From Pseudopedobacter sp037968815 (lineage in GTDB: Bacteria; Bacteroidota; Bacteroidia; Sphingobacteriales; Sphingobacteriaceae): DNA of 64,000 nt. Positions 61,299-64,000 of this stretch are shown piece after piece (the first letter of the stretch is position 1; every line of letters begins with the position of its first letter). Under the pieces are notes generated by a model. The model worked only from the letters and a program-made list of their open reading frames with translations. It made no database searches and was not told the DNA's origin. The stretch lies in NCBI GenBank assembly GCA_037968815.1, contig JBBKWF010000008.1, forward strand, positions 310,001 through 374,000, written 5' to 3'. Made by a program: the position numbers and the translations under genes.

Positions 61299-63080
61299 AT
61301 GGAAACAGTAAGCAGAGTTTTCGATTTGTTGAAGTTCAACAAAGAAAAATATAACAGTCAGGATGTTTTAGCTTCAAAAGTTAAAGGTAACTGGGAAAAA
61401 CACAGTATAGACGATTTTATTGGCTATGCTGATGATATGAGTAGGGGACTTCTTAAGCTTGGGGTCAAAAAAAATGATAAGGTTGCTGTAATGTCGCCTA
61501 ATCGGCCTGAGTGGAATTTCTGCGATTTTGGTATTATGCAAATTGGTGCTGCTCAAGTACCCATGTATCCAACCCTGTCAGAAAAAGACATAAATTTTAT
61601 CATTCAAGATGCAGAAATAAAAGTGATTTTTGTTTCTGATGTAGTTCTTTATCAAAAAATTGATAAAGTAAAACAAGAGCTTGGCCTTGAGCTTACCATA
61701 TATACATTTGATAAAGTTGAAGGTGTTGCTCATTGGACAGAAGTACAGAAACTGGGCAGAGATAACTCATCTTTGGACTTGGAGCCACATAAGTCGGCTA
61801 TTAAAACTGATGATTTATTGACTTTAATTTATACTTCTGGTACTACCGGTACACCAAAAGGAGTGATGTTGACTCATGAAAACTTAATCAGTAATGTGTT
61901 GTACTCGGCACCAATGTATCCAAAAGAAATAAGCAGAGCATTAAGCTTTTTACCGCTTTCGCATATTTTTGAGCGTATGGTTTGCTATATGTATTTCTAC
62001 TTAGGCATTTCTGTGTACTATGCTGAAAGTATGGAAACTATAGTTGACAATCTTTTAGAGGTAAAGCCTCATTGTTTTACAACTGTACCACGCTTATTAG
62101 AGAAGGTTTACGATAAAATTTTAGCCAAAGGTCATGCTTTAACAGGTGTTAAAAAGAGTTTGTTCTTTTGGGCTCTAAACCTTGGCCATAAGTATGAGTT
62201 TGATGGTAAAAATGGATTCTTTTATGAATTACAGTTAAAAGTAGCCAGAAAGTTGATTTTTAAAAAGTGGCAAGCTGCTTTGGGCGGAGAGATTATTGCA
62301 ATTGTGTCTGGCGGAGCAGCTCTACAAGAACGTTTAGCTCGCGTTTTTTGGGGTGCAGGAATTAAAGTTTTAGAAGGTTATGGTTTAACAGAAACATCGC
62401 CAGTAATTGCTGTAAACGGGCCATTCCCAGGACAAGCAAGGTTTGGTACGGTGGGTAAAGTGCTAGAAAATGTACTGGTTAAAATTGCTGATGACGGTGA
62501 GATTTTAACTAAAGGCCCCAATTTGATGAAGGGCTATTATAAACGTGATGACGCTACTGAGGAATCAATAATAGACGGTTGGTTCCATACGGGTGATATT
62601 GGAGAACTTAAAGATGGCTTTCTTTCCATTACAGATAGAAAAAAAGAGGTTTTTAAAACAGCTGGGGGTAAATACATTGCTCCGCAGGTTTTAGAAAATA
62701 AATTAAAAGAATCTGTATATATAGAGCAGGTGATGGTTTTAGGGGAAAATAAAAAATTCCCTGCGGCTTTAATTGTGCCTAATTTTGAAAAACTTTTAGA
62801 GTGGTGTGCTAAAAATAACATTAGCGAAACTAAACCATCCGAATTGATTAAAAACGTGAAAGTATTAGATAAAATTTGGTTAGAGATTGAAAAACTAAAT
62901 GAAGGTTTTGGCAATTGGGAGAAAATTAAAAAGTTTGCAGTTTTAGAAAACGAGTTCACTATTGACGGTGAAGAGATGACTCCAAAACTTAGTTTAAAGC
63001 GTAAAGTAATCCTTACAAAAAATGCAGGAATTATAGAGAAGATTTATGCAGAAGGAGGAGAGCAAAAGCGTCACGTTTAA
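61299..63080 (+). CDS. Long-chain fatty acid-CoA ligase (AMP-forming)
   Basis: The 593-residue adenylate-forming enzyme activates fatty acids to acyl-CoA at the inner face of the membrane. Recognised motifs are the P-loop TLIYTSGTTGTPKGVMLTHENL (about 176-197), FLPLSHIFERM, YGLTETSPV, then GWFHTGDIG and DRKKEVFKTAGGKYIAPQ near the C-terminus. Length and motif order match the FadD/long-chain group, and no carrier-protein domain is fused. It is a single-gene unit with its own promoter and terminator. Confidence 0.93.
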   Translation: METVSRVFDLLKFNKEKYNSQDVLASKVKGNWEKHSIDDFIGYADDMSRGLLKLGVKKNDKVAVMSPNRPEWNFCDFGIMQIGAAQVPMYPTLSEKDINFIIQDAEIKVIFVSDVVLYQKIDKVKQELGLELTIYTFDKVEGVAHWTEVQKLGRDNSSLDLEPHKSAIKTDDLLTLIYTSGTTGTPKGVMLTHENLISNVLYSAPMYPKEISRALSFLPLSHIFERMVCYMYFYLGISVYYAESMETIVDNLLEVKPHCFTTVPRLLEKVYDKILAKGHALTGVKKSLFFWALNLGHKYEFDGKNGFFYELQLKVARKLIFKKWQAALGGEIIAIVSGGAALQERLARVFWGAGIKVLEGYGLTETSPVIAVNGPFPGQARFGTVGKVLENVLVKIADDGEILTKGPNLMKGYYKRDDATEESIIDGWFHTGDIGELKDGFLSITDRKKEVFKTAGGKYIAPQVLENKLKESVYIEQVMVLGENKKFPAALIVPNFEKLLEWCAKNNISETKPSELIKNVKVLDKIWLEIEKLNEGFGNWEKIKKFAVLENEFTIDGEEMTPKLSLKRKVILTKNAGIIEKIYAEGGEQKRHV

Positions 63081-63136
63081 TTGCGTAGAGAGATTTAGAA
63101 ACTTTATCTCTCTTTAAGTTTAAAACCTATCTTTTA

Positions 63137-63185
63137 AAATGCCCTATAACAACATAAATGAAATATGGTTATAGGGCATTTTTTT
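63137..63185 (+). terminator. Intrinsic terminator after the acyl-CoA ligase gene
   Basis: AATGCCCTATAAC and GTTATAGGGCATT form the stem, followed by a T run. Confidence 0.88.
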
Positions 63186-63271
63186 GTTGATTCATTTTTA
63201 ATCATCTGTAACAGCGTGTTTTTTTAAAAATAAATTCTGATATTTAGTGTCTTTAGATAAGATATCCCTCT

Positions 63272-64000
63272 ATGAAAAAAGTATTTCTTGCCGTTCTTCT
63301 TGCTATATGCTTTAGTTTTTTTGCTAAAGCTCAGGAAGCTAAAGTAACTGGATTAATTAGGGATAGTACAGATAATATAATGCTTAAAAATGCATCAATA
63401 AGTGTTTTAAGAGCTAAGGATTCTATTTTAGTTAAATTTACTAGAGCAAACACTGAAGGTAAATTTAATATCGACAAGCTCAAACCGGGTAATTACCTTT
63501 TGTTAATTACCTATCCCGATTATGCGGATTACATCGAAAAATTTTCATTAGAACAGAGCCAAAATAAGGATTTCGGGAATTTTAATCTCTTATTAAAATC
63601 TAGACTATTACAAGATGTGATTTTTAAAGGAGAGGCAGTAGCCATAAGGGTTAAGGGCGATACCACAGAGTTTAATGCCGGAAGTTTTAAGGTGGAACCC
63701 AATGCCAAAGTAGAAGATTTATTAAAGCAATTGCCAGGCATACAGGTTGATCAGGACGGAAAGATTACTGCACAAGGGGAAACAGTAACCAGAGTTTTGG
63801 TGGATGGTGAAGAGTTCTTTGGCGACGATCCTACGCTTGTCACCAAAAACATACGTTCTGATATGGTTGATAAAGTTCAACTGTATGATGATAAAAGTGA
63901 AAATGCCAAATTTACAGGTATTGACGATGGCGTAAAAAACAAAACCATCAACTTAAAGCTAAAAGAAGATAAAAAGAAAGGGTTATTTGGGAAAATTGAT
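63272..64000 (+). CDS. Outer-membrane beta-barrel protein with carboxypeptidase-regulatory-like domain (3' end outside window)
   Basis: The first 243 residues are visible. A signal peptide (MKKVFLAVLLAICFSFFAKAQ) is followed by a CarboxypepD_reg-like domain (VTGLIRDSTDN, about 24-105) with the typical KFNIDKLKPGNYLLLITYPDY. A TonB plug-like domain follows (about 125-230: VEDLLKQLPGIQVDQDGKI, LVDGEEFFGDDP). It is the N-terminal part of the large OMP_b-brl_3-type outer-membrane family related to TonB-dependent receptors. The substrate is unknown, and no SusD gene is visible before the window ends. Confidence 0.88.
   Translation, partial: MKKVFLAVLLAICFSFFAKAQEAKVTGLIRDSTDNIMLKNASISVLRAKDSILVKFTRANTEGKFNIDKLKPGNYLLLITYPDYADYIEKFSLEQSQNKDFGNFNLLLKSRLLQDVIFKGEAVAIRVKGDTTEFNAGSFKVEPNAKVEDLLKQLPGIQVDQDGKITAQGETVTRVLVDGEEFFGDDPTLVTKNIRSDMVDKVQLYDDKSENAKFTGIDDGVKNKTINLKLKEDKKKGLFGKID

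Noticed and set aside
1..64000. Looked for CRISPR arrays, tRNA, rRNA, transposases or integrases across the window.
   Set aside because: No regular direct repeats with spacers, no cloverleaf or CCA ends noticed, and no transposase or integrase motifs in the translated frames. A tRNA scan would be needed to exclude small RNA genes fully.

Overview
This window comes from a low-GC (mid-30s percent by eye) member of the Bacteroidota, most likely the Sphingobacteriaceae (Pedobacter-like). The evidence is the content and style of the genes: a serine protease with a T9SS-type C-terminal sorting domain, a TonB-receptor-like CarboxypepD/beta-barrel protein, DUF4290, DUF4905, DUF2911 and DUF547 proteins, a RecBCD set, promoter -7 boxes of the TAnnTTTG type, and few Shine-Dalgarno sequences. 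Most of the window is ordinary chromosome. No rRNA, tRNA, CRISPR array or complete insertion sequence was recognised.

Layout. 1-5.3 kb: the end of AMP nucleosidase, a hypothetical membrane protein, a tandem family of small exported proteins (two intact copies and one decayed copy), an HsdR-N-like nuclease divergent from holA, an EVE-domain protein and a lipoprotein. 5.3-9.0 kb: a long palindromic repeat, proline synthesis genes proB and proA, and a lipoprotein polysaccharide deacetylase. 9.5-12.6 kb: a compact type II restriction-modification island (HTH regulator, endonuclease and C5-cytosine methyltransferase, overlapping end to end) whose flanks look foreign and carry an 8-bp inverted repeat. 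12.6-14.6 kb: a nucleoside-type MFS transporter and a DUF2911 protein.

14.6-24.3 kb is a long minus-strand run. It reads DUF4290, murA, an ECF sigma factor, a thioredoxin-fold protein, a Met-rich DUF6789-like membrane protein, a DUF547 lipoprotein, an FAD/NAD(P) oxidoreductase, a membrane polyferredoxin of the NapH/NosR type and two family-2 glycosyltransferases. The part from the sigma factor to the glycosyltransferases looks like one functional module joining membrane redox chemistry to glycosyl transfer. I know no described system with this composition, and it is the best candidate here for something new.

24.5-28.8 kb: uridine kinase, a LysM/RlpA-like protein, DUF4905, an NfeD-family membrane protease and Dps. 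28.8-37.5 kb: recB, recC and recD on the minus strand, with related palindromic repeats between recB and recC and upstream of recD. 37.7-45.4 kb: small ORFs, GtrA, a Tet-type MFS exporter, and the nucleotide-sugar and Kdo genes (manC, kdsD, kdsA) with recQ between them.

45.5-64 kb: a 2-hydroxyacid dehydrogenase convergent with an aspartate dehydrogenase, a large subtilisin-family secreted protease, a BadF-type kinase next to a stand-alone response regulator, and a MarR-controlled tripartite efflux operon. The RND pump gene of that operon is split by one extra base in a run of eight T. An M61 peptidase, an outer-membrane-like protein, a long-chain acyl-CoA ligase and the start of an outer-membrane beta-barrel protein complete the window. 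Well-formed intrinsic terminators separate many of the convergent units.
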